A stretch of DNA of 64,000 bases from Mesorhizobium sp. CU3 (GCF_006442965.1 NZ_VFWX01000003.1:62001-126000); one strand, 5' to 3'. Positions 8,045 to 18,401 are shown, counted from the stretch's first letter. The notes: generated by a model from the letters alone, not told the origin. Numbers and translations are program-made.

Positions 8045-10018
8045 ATGTCGCCGCTGCCCGTTTCCCGCCGCGCATTCCTGGCCGGCGCCGCCGCCAGCGG
8101 CGCGCTGATCATGCTCCATCCGTTCTCCGCCCGCGCCGCGACCAATCAGGCGCATCTGAGGATCATGGAGACGACCGACATCCATGTGAACGTGCTGCCC
8201 TATGACTATTACGCCGACAAAGCGAACGACACGATGGGCCTGTCGCGCACCGCTTCGCTGATCGATGCCGTGCGCAAGGAAGCCACCAACGCGATGCTGA
8301 TCGACAACGGCGACCTTCTGCAGGGCAACCCGATGGGCGATTACATCGCCTATGAGAAAGGCATCAAGGACGGCGACCTGCATCCGATCATGAAGGGCAT
8401 GAACCTGCTCGGCTACGAGTGCTCCACGCTCGGCAATCACGAATTCAACTACGGCCTGTCCTTCCTGGACAAGGTGCTGGCCGGCGCCAATTTCCCCTTC
8501 GTCTGCGCGAACCTGATCCGCGGCACCGCGCTGGCCAGCAATCCGCGCGACGACAAGCTCTATCTCAAGCCCTATGTAATCCTCGACAGGAAGATCAAGG
8601 ACGGCTCCGGCGCCGAACAGCCGATAAGGATCGGCGTCATCGGCTTCGTGCCGCCGCAGATCATGGTCTGGGACCTGAAGAACCTCGAAGGCAACGTCCA
8701 GACCCGCGACATCGTCGAGGCGGCCAAGGCCTGGGTGCCACAGATCAAGGAGGAAGGCGCCGACATCGTCATTGCGCTCTCGCATTCCGGCATCGACATC
8801 AAGCAGGGCGACAAGATGGAGAACGCCTCCTTCTTCGTCGCCGGCGTCGAGGGCATCGACGCGGTTTTCACCGGCCACCAGCACCTCGTCTTCCCGGGAA
8901 AGAAGGATTTCCAGGCGCTCGACGGAGTCGATACGACGAAGGGGACGCTGCAGGGTAAGCCGGCGGTGATGGGCGGCTTCTGGGGCTCGCACATGGGCCT
9001 GATCGACCTTTTGCTCGAACGCGAGGGCTCGAAATGGCGGGTGGTTTCGGCAACCTCCGAGGCCCGGCCCATCTACGAGCGGGTCGACAACAAGAACAAG
9101 GCGACTGTTCCCGATGACAAGCGCATTATCGCCGCGCTCGAGCAGGACCATCAGGCGACGCTTGCCTATGTGCGCCGCCCGGTCGGCAAGACCTCGGCGC
9201 CGCTCTATTCCTATTTCGCGCTGGTCGCCGACGACCCGTCGGTGCAGATCGTCAACCAGGCGCAGTCCTGGTATCTCAAGGACATCCTGAAGAGCACCGA
9301 GTGGAAGGATGTGCCGCTGCTTTCGGCGGCGGCGCCCTTCAAGGCCGGTGGCCGCAATGGCGCCGACTACTATACCGACGTTCCGGTGGGCGACATCGCC
9401 ATCAAGAATGTCGCCGACCTCTATCTTTATCCGAACACCGTGAGGGCAGTGGAAATCACCGGTGCGCAAGTCAAGGAATGGCTGGAGATGTCGGCCGGCA
9501 TCTTCAACCGGATCGAGCCCGGCAAGGCCGACCAGCCGCTCATCAACACCGATTTCCCGTCCTACAATTTCGACGTCATCGACGGCGTCACCTACAAGAT
9601 AGACCTGTCGCAGCCGCCGAAATACGATGCCAAAGGCGGTGTCGCCAATGCCGGCTCCAGCCGCATCGTCGATCTCGGCTTCAACGGCAAGCCGATTGAT
9701 CCGGCTGCTAAATTCGTCGTCGCCACCAACAATTACCGCGCCGGCGGCGGCGGCAATTTCCCCGACATCAACGCTTCGAAGATCATCTATGAGGCGCCGG
9801 ACACCAACCGCGACGTGATCGTGCGCTACGTCGTCAGCGAGGGCACCATCAATCCGTCCGCCGACGACAACTGGTCGTTCACGCCGCTGCCGGGAACCAG
9901 CGTCGTCTTCGAGACCGGCCCAAAAGCCAAGGACTTCATCGACCAGGTGAAATCGCTGAAGATCGAGGCCGCGGGAGACGGCGAGGCGGGTTTCGCCAGA
10001 TACCGCATCACGCTTTGA
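8045..10018 (+). CDS. cpdB: 2',3'-cyclic-nucleotide 2'-phosphodiesterase / 3'-nucleotidase, Tat-exported
   Basis: 657 residues. An N-terminal twin-arginine signal (SRRAFLAGAAASGALIM, cut near ARA-A) sends it to the periplasm folded. Metallophosphatase motifs follow: METTDIHVNV, DNGDLLQGNP, TLGNHEFNYG and the histidine pair in FTGHQHLVFPG. The C-terminal half is the 5'-nucleotidase-type domain, with GGRNGADYYTDVP and NNYRAGGGGNFP. It scavenges phosphate and nucleosides from 2',3'-cyclic nucleotides and 3'-nucleotides. Ribosome site GAGGAGAAG precedes the ATG. Monocistronic as far as seen. Confidence 0.95.
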   Translation: MSPLPVSRRAFLAGAAASGALIMLHPFSARAATNQAHLRIMETTDIHVNVLPYDYYADKANDTMGLSRTASLIDAVRKEATNAMLIDNGDLLQGNPMGDYIAYEKGIKDGDLHPIMKGMNLLGYECSTLGNHEFNYGLSFLDKVLAGANFPFVCANLIRGTALASNPRDDKLYLKPYVILDRKIKDGSGAEQPIRIGVIGFVPPQIMVWDLKNLEGNVQTRDIVEAAKAWVPQIKEEGADIVIALSHSGIDIKQGDKMENASFFVAGVEGIDAVFTGHQHLVFPGKKDFQALDGVDTTKGTLQGKPAVMGGFWGSHMGLIDLLLEREGSKWRVVSATSEARPIYERVDNKNKATVPDDKRIIAALEQDHQATLAYVRRPVGKTSAPLYSYFALVADDPSVQIVNQAQSWYLKDILKSTEWKDVPLLSAAAPFKAGGRNGADYYTDVPVGDIAIKNVADLYLYPNTVRAVEITGAQVKEWLEMSAGIFNRIEPGKADQPLINTDFPSYNFDVIDGVTYKIDLSQPPKYDAKGGVANAGSSRIVDLGFNGKPIDPAAKFVVATNNYRAGGGGNFPDINASKIIYEAPDTNRDVIVRYVVSEGTINPSADDNWSFTPLPGTSVVFETGPKAKDFIDQVKSLKIEAAGDGEAGFARYRITL

Positions 10019-10051
10019 AGCCAGCGGCTTCAGCCCGACTGAGGATGGTCT

Positions 10052-10348
10052 CTACGGTTGCGTCGTCGGGGCTGGCGTCGTCAGCGGTCCCGGCAGCACC
10101 GGCTGGATCGACGTGCCGAGCGGGTCGCTGGGTACCGTCAGCGGCGCCATGCCTCGCGGGCGATCGATTTCCTGTATCGACGATGTCGGCACATTGTCGA
10201 TAAGGTCGCCGACGCCGGGCGTCAGGGTCGGAGCGACCGATGCGCCCAAGGGGTCGTTGGTGACGACGGGCCGGGTCACCCTTGCCTGCGCGTTGCTCGC
10301 CGAAACCGCTGCGATGAGCAAGGCTGCGGCTGTGATGGTTCGGTTCAT
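10052..10348 (-). CDS. Small exported proline-rich protein of unknown function
   Basis: 98 residues with a clear signal peptide (MNRTITAAALLIAAVSASNA, cut before QA or after it). The mature part is low in complexity: it repeats a short unit, NDPLGASVAPTLTPG then SDPLGTSIQPVLPGPL, and is rich in Pro and Thr. CAGGAGGC lies 8-10 nt before the ATG. It would be periplasmic and unfolded or wall-associated. The exact start coordinate could be off by one base. No family recognised. Confidence 0.6.
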   Translation of the reverse strand: MNRTITAAALLIAAVSASNAQARVTRPVVTNDPLGASVAPTLTPGVGDLIDNVPTSSIQEIDRPRGMAPLTVPSDPLGTSIQPVLPGPLTTPAPTTQP

Positions 10349-10579
10349 GGAAGCCTCCTGTTGCCAAGGATGGTCGGCGTCCATTGGGATGCTTTGCTGG
10401 CGTCGGCCGGCAAGAGAAATGCTGGATAGCCGATCGCGGTTTCATCACATCGGCTCACGAGCGTGTGGCTTGCCGGGCGCTTTCTTCGGGGGCTCCGCTT
10501 TCGGTAAAAAAGCCGTGGACTGGAGCAATTGCGGTGAACCCGCTCTGGTTCCGTCCGCCTGTATGCGCTAGTTTTGGCC

Positions 10580-10708
10580 ATGCGTTATGTGATCGTCATC
10601 GTCGCCATCGCCTTTTTCCTGATCTGGGACGGCCTCTACCACCATGGCTATTACCTCGATCAGGCGGTCCGGGAGATGTCGCGGATCGTGCGCATGGTAA
10701 CCGGGTAA
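10580..10708 (+). CDS. Small single-span membrane protein, 42 residues
   Basis: Begins MRYVIVIVAIAFFLIWDGLY, a hydrophobic helix of about 16 residues, followed by the amphipathic tail YYLDQAVREMSRIVRMVTG. Too short for normal gene calling. The composition (a clean hydrophobic helix next to a charged tail, with a proper stop) supports coding. A membrane peptide with the C-terminus in the cytosol or periplasm is likely. No strong ribosome site was seen. Confidence 0.55.
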   Translation: MRYVIVIVAIAFFLIWDGLYHHGYYLDQAVREMSRIVRMVTG

Positions 10709-10816
10709 ACCGGAACCGCAGCGTGCCTAGGCATCGCGGGCGCGACATCGTTGCCGGTTGACGCCGGCGCGCTGCTCCCACAAAACACCGCCGGACTGAC
10801 GACCAGGGAGGCTGGA

Positions 10817-11107
10817 TTGATCCGGCACATCGTTTTCTTCAGCGTGCGGCGCCCGGAAGATGTCGAGGCCGTGCGGACGGGTCTCGAGGCGCTCGGTAAC
10901 ATCCCGCATTCGAGCCATTTCGAGGTGACCCTCAACACCAAGGTCGATCTTTTTTCTAACGCGATCGACGTAGTCGTCTATGCCGAGTTCGAGGACGAGG
11001 CGGCGCTCGCCGCCTATAAGGCGCATCCCATCTACGCCGAGACGACCGGCAAGGTGAAACCGCTGCGCGAACTGCGCTATTCCGCCGACGTGGTGGCCGC
11101 CGCCTGA
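10817..11107 (+). CDS. Dabb-family (stress-responsive A/B barrel) protein
   Basis: 96 residues from a TTG start at 10817, which lies 5-6 nt after AGGGAGG and gives the standard length; a longer frame from 10751 adds residues unlike the family. The start of the domain, IRHIVFFSVRRPEDVEAVRTG, and the central VDVVVYAEFEDEAALAAYKAHP-type strand with HPIYAET are typical of the Dabb dimeric alpha-beta barrel. These proteins are often stress-induced or act as small cyclases; the role here is not readable. It precedes a VOC gene and kdsA. Confidence 0.8.
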   Translation: MIRHIVFFSVRRPEDVEAVRTGLEALGNIPHSSHFEVTLNTKVDLFSNAIDVVVYAEFEDEAALAAYKAHPIYAETTGKVKPLRELRYSADVVAAA

Positions 11108-11165
11108 GGCTCTTGATCCAAGCTGCTCTTGAACCGTCGGCGGGAATGGGGCACACCGCGCCGGT

Positions 11166-12041
11166 ATGACCAAAACATCCGCCCACCCGCTCGACCATCT
11201 GGTGCTGCCGACCGCGAGCCTTGACGCCGTGCGGACGCGCCTCTCCGCCATCGGCTTCGTCGTCGCGCCGGTTGGCGTCCATCCCTTCGGCACCGAGAAT
11301 GCTTGCGTCTTTTTCGCCGACGGCACCTATCTCGAGCCGCTTGCGATCGGCAGCGAGCAGACGGCGGACCGCGCCATAGGCGAGGGTAACGTCTTCGTCG
11401 CGCGCGACCGTCTCTATCGCCAAACCCTTGGCGATGAAGGCTTTTCCGCCGTCGTGTTCGGAACCGCCAATGCCGCTGCCGATCAAGCGCGCTATGTCGA
11501 GGCTGGTCTGTCGGCCGGCGAGATGCTGGGCTTCTCGCGCGCCTTCACCGACGCCAACGGCAAGAGCGATACGGCGTCCTTCAAGCTTGCCTTCCTATCC
11601 GACAAGGAGGCCGACGAAGCCTTCCTGTTCGCCTGCCAGCGCATCAACGCGCCGAACATCGACCGGACCGCCCTGCAGGCGCATGCCAATGGCGTGACGG
11701 GCATTCTGGAAGTCATCGCCGTCAGCGACAGGCCGGCCGCAAAGATCGGATTGATTGCGACCGCCGCCGAAGCGGATGCAGTCGACGGTGACACGGTGCG
11801 GCTGCCCAATGCCAACCTCAGCGTTCTCTCGTCCGAGGACTACGGCTTGCGCTTCGGTCTGACGGTCGCGCCGTCGCCTGATCTGCGCTTCGCAGCCATC
11901 GTCTTCTCGGTTCGCGACAAGGCCGCCGCTAGGCGCCTGCTTGCGGACAACGCGGTCCGACACAACATGAGCGGCAACGATATCGTCGTGCCGCCGGCGC
12001 CCGGGCAGGGCGCCGCCTGCATCTTCCGGGAGATCCCATGA
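11166..12041 (+). CDS. VOC-superfamily (glyoxalase-like) protein
   Basis: 291 residues with two betaalphabeta-betabetabeta modules: the N-terminal HPLDHLVLPTASLDAVRTRL followed by GTENACVFFADGTYLEPLAI, and a C-terminal module ending with SVRDKAAARRLLADNAV. This pattern matches the glyoxalase-like (Glyoxalase_3) domain proteins of Alphaproteobacteria. A metal-dependent lyase or dioxygenase role is possible but the substrate is unknown. It overlaps the kdsA start by 4 nt (ATGA), so the two are translated together. Confidence 0.75.
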   Translation: MTKTSAHPLDHLVLPTASLDAVRTRLSAIGFVVAPVGVHPFGTENACVFFADGTYLEPLAIGSEQTADRAIGEGNVFVARDRLYRQTLGDEGFSAVVFGTANAAADQARYVEAGLSAGEMLGFSRAFTDANGKSDTASFKLAFLSDKEADEAFLFACQRINAPNIDRTALQAHANGVTGILEVIAVSDRPAAKIGLIATAAEADAVDGDTVRLPNANLSVLSSEDYGLRFGLTVAPSPDLRFAAIVFSVRDKAAARRLLADNAVRHNMSGNDIVVPPAPGQGAACIFREIP

Positions 12042-12898
12042 GCAAGCCGCAAGCGTCCAATTCGATGGCCCCCAATTCATCCGTCACCGTCGGCAAGGTC
12101 GTCTTCGCCAACAACGCGCCGCTGTCGCTGATTGCCGGCCCGTGCCAGTTGGAATCGCGCCAGCACGCTTTCGACATGGCCGGCGCGCTGAAGGAACTGA
12201 CCGAACGGCTTGGCATCGGCCTCGTCTACAAGACCAGCTACGACAAGGCCAACCGCACCTCGCTCTCGGCGACACGCGGCGCCGGCCTCGATGCGGCGAT
12301 GCCGATCTTCGACGATCTGCGCAAGGCGTTCGGGCTTCCGGTGCTGACCGATGTCCACACCGAAGAGCAATGCGCCATCGTAGCGCCGCATGTCGACGTC
12401 CTGCAGATACCTGCCTTCCTGTCGCGCCAGACCGACATGCTGGTCGCCGCCGCCAAGACCGGCAAGGTCATCAACGTCAAGAAGGGCCAGTTCCTCGCGC
12501 CCTGGGACATGAAGAACGTGGTCGCCAAGATCACCGGCTCCGGCAATCCCAATGTCCTGACCACCGAGCGTGGCGCCTCCTTCGGCTACAACACGCTGGT
12601 GTCCGATATGCGCGCGCTGCCGATTATGGCCGAGATCGGCGCTCCGGTGATCTTCGACGCAACCCATTCGGTGCAGCAGCCGGGCGGGCAGGGCGGTTCG
12701 TCGGGCGGCGAACGCCGCTTTGTCGCCACCCTGGCTTGTGCCGCGGTTGCCGTCGGGGTTGCCGGCGTGTTCATCGAGACACATCAGGACCCGGACAACT
12801 CCACCTCGTCCGATGGCCCCAACATGCTGCCGCTCAAGGATATGCCGGCCTTGCTGGAAAAGCTGATGGCCTTCGACCGCGTCGCCAAGGGGCACTGA
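12038..12898 (+). CDS. kdsA: 3-deoxy-8-phosphooctulonate synthase (KDO-8-P synthase)
   Basis: 286 residues. Condenses phosphoenolpyruvate with arabinose 5-phosphate to KDO-8-P, the first committed step of the lipopolysaccharide inner core. Signature segments: LIAGPCQLES, YKTSYDKANRTS, PVLTDVHTEEQ, IPAFLSRQTD, NVKKGQFLAPWDM, IFDATHSVQQPG and FIETHQDPDNSTSDGPN-like (here NSTSSDGPNMLPL). Starts inside the stop of the VOC gene. Cytosolic, essential in most Gram-negative bacteria. Confidence 0.97.
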   Translation: MSKPQASNSMAPNSSVTVGKVVFANNAPLSLIAGPCQLESRQHAFDMAGALKELTERLGIGLVYKTSYDKANRTSLSATRGAGLDAAMPIFDDLRKAFGLPVLTDVHTEEQCAIVAPHVDVLQIPAFLSRQTDMLVAAAKTGKVINVKKGQFLAPWDMKNVVAKITGSGNPNVLTTERGASFGYNTLVSDMRALPIMAEIGAPVIFDATHSVQQPGGQGGSSGGERRFVATLACAAVAVGVAGVFIETHQDPDNSTSSDGPNMLPLKDMPALLEKLMAFDRVAKGH

Positions 12899-12995
12899 TC
12901 CGGCCGACCAAAGCCGATCCTGCGCCGGCTTGTGGTTCAACCAAGCCGGCAGTACGCTCGTTTCCGCAACTGAGCGTCTTGGCAGGAGGAAGGCC

Positions 12996-13199
12996 ATGTC
13001 CGTCGCCCGCGTCACCGAAATCACGTCATCGTCCAAGAAGAGCTTTCAGGACGCCATCGAGAAGGGCATCGCGCGCGCCGCGAAAACCCTGAAGAATGTC
13101 GAGGGCGCCTGGATCCAGGACCAGAAGATCGTGGTCGAGGACGGCAAGATCGCAGCCTACCGGGTCAACATGAAGGTCACCTTCATCCTGGCGGAGTGA
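12996..13199 (+). CDS. Dodecin-family flavin-binding protein
   Basis: 67 residues from ATG 12996, behind AGGAGGAAGG. The sequence VARVTEITSSSKKSFQDAI followed by GIARAAKTLKNVEGAWIQDQ and a final beta strand is the dodecin pattern: a small protein that forms hollow dodecamers storing FMN or riboflavin. Length matches the family (65-75). It stands alone between kdsA and a PRC-barrel gene. Confidence 0.9.
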   Translation: MSVARVTEITSSSKKSFQDAIEKGIARAAKTLKNVEGAWIQDQKIVVEDGKIAAYRVNMKVTFILAE

Positions 13200-13282
13200 T
13201 CGGCGGTCATTGAAAAACGAGGGAACTTTCGCCTGAGCCCTTCATTGTCGAAGTACCCATAAACGACAACGAGGAGTTCACT

Positions 13283-13648
13283 ATGACCACCCCTTCAGGG
13301 CATACCGAAGCCATTGCCGCCTCGCGCGTCATCGGCACATCCGTCTACAACACCGAAGGCAAGAGCATCGGCAGCATCGAGGACGTCATGCTGGACAAGA
13401 TGTCGAACGGCATCATGTTCGCCGTGATTGGCTTTGGCGGCTTCCTCGGCATGGGCGAGAAATATCACGCCGTGCCGTGGGCCACGCTCGACTACGATGA
13501 GCACAAGGGCGGCTATGTCGTGCCTTTCACCAAGCAGCAACTCGAGGCAGCACCCGCTTACTCGATCAAGGAACTGACAGGCGCCGACGGCGAGGCCGCG
13601 CGCGATGCTTCCTTCGGCTACTACAAGGTCACGCCTTACTGGCATTAA
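13283..13648 (+). CDS. PRC-barrel domain protein
   Basis: 121 residues preceded by GAGGAG. Residues about 12-85 form a PRC barrel: ASRVIGTSVYNTEGKSIGSI, EDVMLDKMSNGIMFAVIGFG and KYHAVPWATLDYD. Such proteins in Rhizobiales are small, stress-linked and cytosolic; the partner is unknown. A strong bidirectional terminator follows at once. Confidence 0.85.
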   Translation: MTTPSGHTEAIAASRVIGTSVYNTEGKSIGSIEDVMLDKMSNGIMFAVIGFGGFLGMGEKYHAVPWATLDYDEHKGGYVVPFTKQQLEAAPAYSIKELTGADGEAARDASFGYYKVTPYWH

Positions 13649-13662
13649 GCGCTGACGATCAA

Positions 13663-13700
13663 ACAGAAGGCCCCCGGACATCTTGCCGGGGGCCTTCTGT
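13663..13700. terminator. Bidirectional terminator between converging genes
   Basis: A 15-bp stem (ACAGAAGGCCCCCGG at 13663-13677 with its perfect complement at 13686-13700) with an 8-nt loop. It lies between the PRC-barrel gene (+) and the small lipoprotein gene (-) and is symmetric, so it probably serves both. Confidence 0.85.
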
Positions 13701-13707
13701 ATTCGCT

Positions 13708-13827
13708 CTACTCTGCTTGCAGCGTCGGAAGCTCCATAGAGCTCTGCTGGGGTTTCTGGGTATCGCAGGACGTCAGGAACGCCGCCGCGATCAGAAACAA
13801 ACTCACGATACCGCTCAATTGGGACAT
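13708..13827 (-). CDS. Very small lipoprotein, 39 residues
   Basis: Reads MSQLSGIVSLFLIAAAFLTS before a lipid-anchor cysteine at residue 21: the lipobox is L-T-S-C. The mature part is only 19 residues and rich in Gln, Pro and Ser. An AGGAGAGG ribosome site lies 8-9 nt upstream of the ATG, and the gene ends just before a shared terminator. The lipobox, ribosome site and terminator together support coding despite the small size. It resembles entericidin-type mini lipoproteins in size, but no homology is claimed. Confidence 0.7.
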   Translation of the reverse strand: MSQLSGIVSLFLIAAAFLTSCDTQKPQQSSMELPTLQAE

Positions 13828-13986
13828 GGCGAAACCCTCTCCTGTTTCGCCCCGCGCGAATCCGAGCTTAGATCAGAAGGTTGCGTCGCGCGCATGACTT
13901 ATGATGACAGAAATTTGCGCTTCGTGAATCCGGCCTTCGCCAATTATTGCCGGCCTGCCGATTGCCTTTTGCGCCGCTTTGGCTAA

Positions 13987-15303
<1,317 letters not shown>

Positions 15304-15327
15304 CGGCAACCAAATCCGGAATCTCGA

Positions 15328-15354
15328 AAGGGCGGGTTCTTCCCGCCCTTTTTC
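15328..15354 (+). terminator. Terminator after eno
   Basis: AAAGGGCGGG pairs with CCCGCCCTTT across a short TTCTT-type loop and is followed by TTCG and more T's. It separates eno from the septum-protein gene. Confidence 0.8.
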
Positions 15355-15462
15355 GTTTCGCCCCGCCTGCAATCTCGGCGCTCCGTAACCGTCCATTAAG
15401 CACAATTGGGCGAAATGAGACTCGTAGGGTCGCTTGCGTTCGCGGCCGCGAGGGTTCGGGTC

Positions 15463-15786
15463 ATGTGGACACGTCAGCACAAGCAGCGAAACACCGGCAG
15501 GCTGATCATTCCCTCGCTCTGCGTGCTGTTCCTCGCCTATTTCGGCTTCCACGCCTATCACGGCGAATTCGGCATCTATTCCAAGTACCGGCTGGAGGCC
15601 CGCAAGGCCGAACTGCAGGCGCAACTCGATGCCGTCAAGGCGCGCCGCGTCGACTTCGAGCGCCGCGTCCAGCTGCTGCATGAGGGCACGCTGGAGAAGG
15701 ACATGCTTGACGAGCAGGCCCGAAAGGCGCTCAATCTGTCTCAGCCTGACGAAATCACCATCATGTTGCCCGCTTCGGCGAAATAA
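15463..15786 (+). CDS. FtsB/DivIC-family septum formation protein
   Basis: 107 residues from ATG 15463; the frame extends about 19 codons upstream without a clearer start. A basic N-terminus (TRQHKQRNTGR) precedes one transmembrane helix (LIIPSLCVLFLAYFGFHAY) and a coiled coil of about 45 residues (ARKAELQAQLDAVKARRVDF on). This is the layout of the divisome protein FtsB/DivIC, which links FtsL and FtsQ. Its place between eno and pdhA is conserved in Rhizobiales. Inner-membrane, bitopic, periplasmic coil. Confidence 0.85.
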   Translation: MWTRQHKQRNTGRLIIPSLCVLFLAYFGFHAYHGEFGIYSKYRLEARKAELQAQLDAVKARRVDFERRVQLLHEGTLEKDMLDEQARKALNLSQPDEITIMLPASAK

Positions 15787-15834
15787 CCGAATTTCGGTTA
15801 ATCGGCCTTATTTATAATGATTCTAATCGCTTAG

Positions 15835-15875
15835 ATGCATGCCAGCCATGCATTTTTCAGCATGGCGCAATGCAT
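15835..15875. promoter_or_regulatory. Cluster of ATGCAT palindromes upstream of pdhA
   Basis: A perfect 7-5-7 inverted repeat, ATGCATG-CCAGC-CATGCAT, at 15835-15853, and a third ATGCAT at 15870-15875, followed by CTTGCATG. All lie 88-128 nt before the pdhA start, in the only sizeable gap ahead of the pdh genes. A dimeric regulator could bind here; which one is not known. Confidence 0.45.
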
Positions 15876-15962
15876 CCTTGCATGTTAGCCTCGCGCAAAT
15901 CGGTTGGGAGGCTTTTCGCGCTCCCCGAATGTCCGCAAAGAGACGCCAACAGGGAGTGACGC

Positions 15963-17000
15963 ATGGCCACCGCCGCCAAAAAAGCGCCCGTTAAATCCAA
16001 ATCCGACAAACTGCAAAATCTCTCCGCGCCGAAGCCGGCCGATTTCACCAAGGAAGAAGAGCTTTCCGCCTACCGGCACATGCTCTTGATCCGCCGCTTC
16101 GAGGAAAAGGCCGGCCAGCTCTACGGCATGGGCTTCATCGGCGGCTTCTGCCATCTCTATATCGGCCAGGAGGCCGTCGTCACCGGCATGAAGATGTCGC
16201 TGATCGAAGGCGACCAGATGATCACCGCCTATCGCGACCACGGCCATATGTTGGCGATGGACCTGTCGCCGCGCGGCGTCATGGCCGAGCTCACCGGACG
16301 CGGCGGCGGCCTGTCGAAAGGCAAGGGCGGCTCCATGCATATGTTCTCCAAGGAGAAGCATTTCTACGGCGGCCACGGCATCGTCGGCGCGCAGGTGTCG
16401 CTCGGCACCGGCCTCGCCTTCGCCAACCGCTATCGCGAGAACAAGAATGTCTCGCTGACCTATTTCGGCGACGGCGCCGCCAACCAGGGCCAGGTCTATG
16501 AAAGCTTCAACATGGCCTCGCTGTGGAAGCTGCCGGTGATCTACATTATCGAAAACAACCGCTACGCCATGGGCACGTCGGTGTCGCGCTCGTCCGCCGA
16601 GACCGATTTCTCGCATCGCGGCGCCTCCTTCAAGATTCCCGGCATCCAGGTCGACGGCATGGATGTGCGCGCCGTGAAGTCGGCCGCCGATGTCGCCACC
16701 GAATGGTGCCGCGCCGGCAACGGCCCGCTGATCCTCGAGATGCAGACCTATCGCTATCGCGGCCATTCGATGTCCGATCCGGCGAAGTACCGCTCCAAGG
16801 AAGAAGTGCAGAAGATGCGTTCCGAGCACGACCCGATCGAGCAGGTCAAGGCGCGCCTGACCAGCAAGAAGTGGGCGAGCGAAGACGACCTCAAGGCCAT
16901 CGACAAGGAGGTGCGCGACATCGTCGCCGACGCCGCCGAATTTGCCCAGCACGACGCCGAGCCGGATCCGTCCGAGCTCTGGACCGACATCGTACTGTAA
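15963..17000 (+). CDS. pdhA: Pyruvate dehydrogenase E1 component, alpha subunit
   Basis: 345 residues. With PdhB it decarboxylates pyruvate using thiamine diphosphate and acetylates the E2 lipoyl arm. The thiamine diphosphate motif is complete: GDGAANQGQVYESFNMA to IENN. HMLLIRRFEEKAGQLYG, GRGGGLSKGKGGSMHMF and YRYRGHSMSDP are E1-alpha signatures; the last holds the loop histidine. A 20-residue Lys/Ala-rich lead precedes the fold. It opens a run pdhA-pdhB-pdhC with gaps of 15-18 nt. GGAGTG lies just before the ATG. Confidence 0.97.
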   Translation: MATAAKKAPVKSKSDKLQNLSAPKPADFTKEEELSAYRHMLLIRRFEEKAGQLYGMGFIGGFCHLYIGQEAVVTGMKMSLIEGDQMITAYRDHGHMLAMDLSPRGVMAELTGRGGGLSKGKGGSMHMFSKEKHFYGGHGIVGAQVSLGTGLAFANRYRENKNVSLTYFGDGAANQGQVYESFNMASLWKLPVIYIIENNRYAMGTSVSRSSAETDFSHRGASFKIPGIQVDGMDVRAVKSAADVATEWCRAGNGPLILEMQTYRYRGHSMSDPAKYRSKEEVQKMRSEHDPIEQVKARLTSKKWASEDDLKAIDKEVRDIVADAAEFAQHDAEPDPSELWTDIVL

Positions 17001-17015
17001 AGGGAGGGCAAGGAC

Positions 17016-18401
17016 ATGCCGATCGAAATTCTCATGCCCGCGCTCTCGCCGACGATGGAAGAGGGCAATCTTTCCAAGTGGTTGAAGAACGAAGGCGACA
17101 AGATCGTCGCCGGCGACGTCATCGCCGAGATCGAGACCGACAAGGCGACGATGGAAGTCGAAGCCGTCGATGAAGGCACGCTTGCCAAGATCGTGGTTCC
17201 GGCCGGCACCGAAGGCGTCAAGGTCAATGCGGTGATCGCCGTGCTTGCTGTCGAAGGTGAAGATACCGACAAGGCCGGCGAAGGTATCGGCGAAGAAGCG
17301 CCGAAGGCTGCGGCAGCAGCGCCTGCGCCCGCCGCGGCCAAGAGCGAGGCGGCTGCGCCTGTCGCCGCCGCGCCGAAGACGGAAGTCGCCGCCGACCCGG
17401 ACATTCCGGCCGGCACCGAGATGGTCTCGACCACCGTGCGCGAGGCGCTGCGTGACGCCATGGCCGAGGAAATGCGCCGCGACGGCGATGTCTTCGTCAT
17501 GGGCGAGGAAGTTGCCGAGTACCAGGGCGCCTACAAGATCACGCAGGGCCTGCTGCAGGAATTCGGTCCGCGCCGCGTCGTCGACACGCCGATCACCGAG
17601 CACGGCTTTGCCGGCGTCGGCGTCGGCGCGGCGATGGCCGGCCTGAAGCCGATCGTCGAGTTCATGACGTTCAACTTCGCCATGCAGGCGATCGACCAGA
17701 TCATCAACTCGGCCGCCAAGACGCTCTATATGTCGGGCGGCCAGATGGGCGCGCCGATCGTCTTCCGCGGCCCGAATGGTGCCGCGGCCCGCGTCGCCGC
17801 CCAGCACTCGCAGTGCTATGCCGCCTGGTACAGCCACATCCCCGGCCTCAAGGTGGTGATGCCCTACACGGCCGCCGACGCCAAGGGCCTGCTCAAGGCC
17901 GCGATTCGCGACCCGAACCCGGTCATCTTCCTCGAGAACGAAATTCTCTACGGCCAGTCCTTCGATGTGCCGAAGCTAGAGGATTTCGTGCTGCCGATCG
18001 GCAAGGCGCGCGTCCACAAGCCGGGTAAGGATGTCACCATCGTCTCCTTCGGCATCGGCATGACCTATGCCATCAAGGCGGAGGCCGAACTGCGCGGCAT
18101 GGGCATCGATGCCGAGATCATCGATCTCCGCTCCATCCGTCCGCTCGACTTCGACACCATCATCGCTTCGGTGAAGAAGACCAACCGTTTGGTGGTGGTC
18201 GAAGAAGGTTTCCCGCAGAGCTCGGTCGGCGACCACATCGCCAACCAGGTGTCGCAGCGCGCCTTCGACTTCCTCGACGCGCCGGTCATCACCATCGCCG
18301 GCAAGGACGTGCCGATGCCTTACGCCGCGAACCTCGAAAAGCTGGCGCTGCCCAATGTCGGCGAGGTCGTCGAGGCAGTCAAAGCCGTTAGCTATCGCTG
18401 A
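17016..18401 (+). CDS. pdhB: Pyruvate dehydrogenase E1 component, beta subunit, with an N-terminal lipoyl domain
   Basis: 461 residues, longer than ordinary E1-beta (about 330) because residues 1-80 form a lipoyl domain with the modified lysine in [14 protein letters not shown] Pro/Ala linker (about 90-130) joins it to the E1-beta fold: [17 protein letters not shown], the thiamine contact [32 protein letters not shown], and a C-terminal transketolase domain. Lipoylated E1-beta is a known alphaproteobacterial feature. The lipoyl domain is close in DNA and protein to that of pdhC downstream. Confidence 0.97.
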   Translation: MPIEILMPALSPTMEEGNLSKWLKNEGDKIVAGDVIAEIETDKATMEVEAVDEGTLAKIVVPAGTEGVKVNAVIAVLAVEGEDTDKAGEGIGEEAPKAAAAAPAPAAAKSEAAAPVAAAPKTEVAADPDIPAGTEMVSTTVREALRDAMAEEMRRDGDVFVMGEEVAEYQGAYKITQGLLQEFGPRRVVDTPITEHGFAGVGVGAAMAGLKPIVEFMTFNFAMQAIDQIINSAAKTLYMSGGQMGAPIVFRGPNGAAARVAAQHSQCYAAWYSHIPGLKVVMPYTAADAKGLLKAAIRDPNPVIFLENEILYGQSFDVPKLEDFVLPIGKARVHKPGKDVTIVSFGIGMTYAIKAEAELRGMGIDAEIIDLRSIRPLDFDTIIASVKKTNRLVVVEEGFPQSSVGDHIANQVSQRAFDFLDAPVITIAGKDVPMPYAANLEKLALPNVGEVVEAVKAVSYR

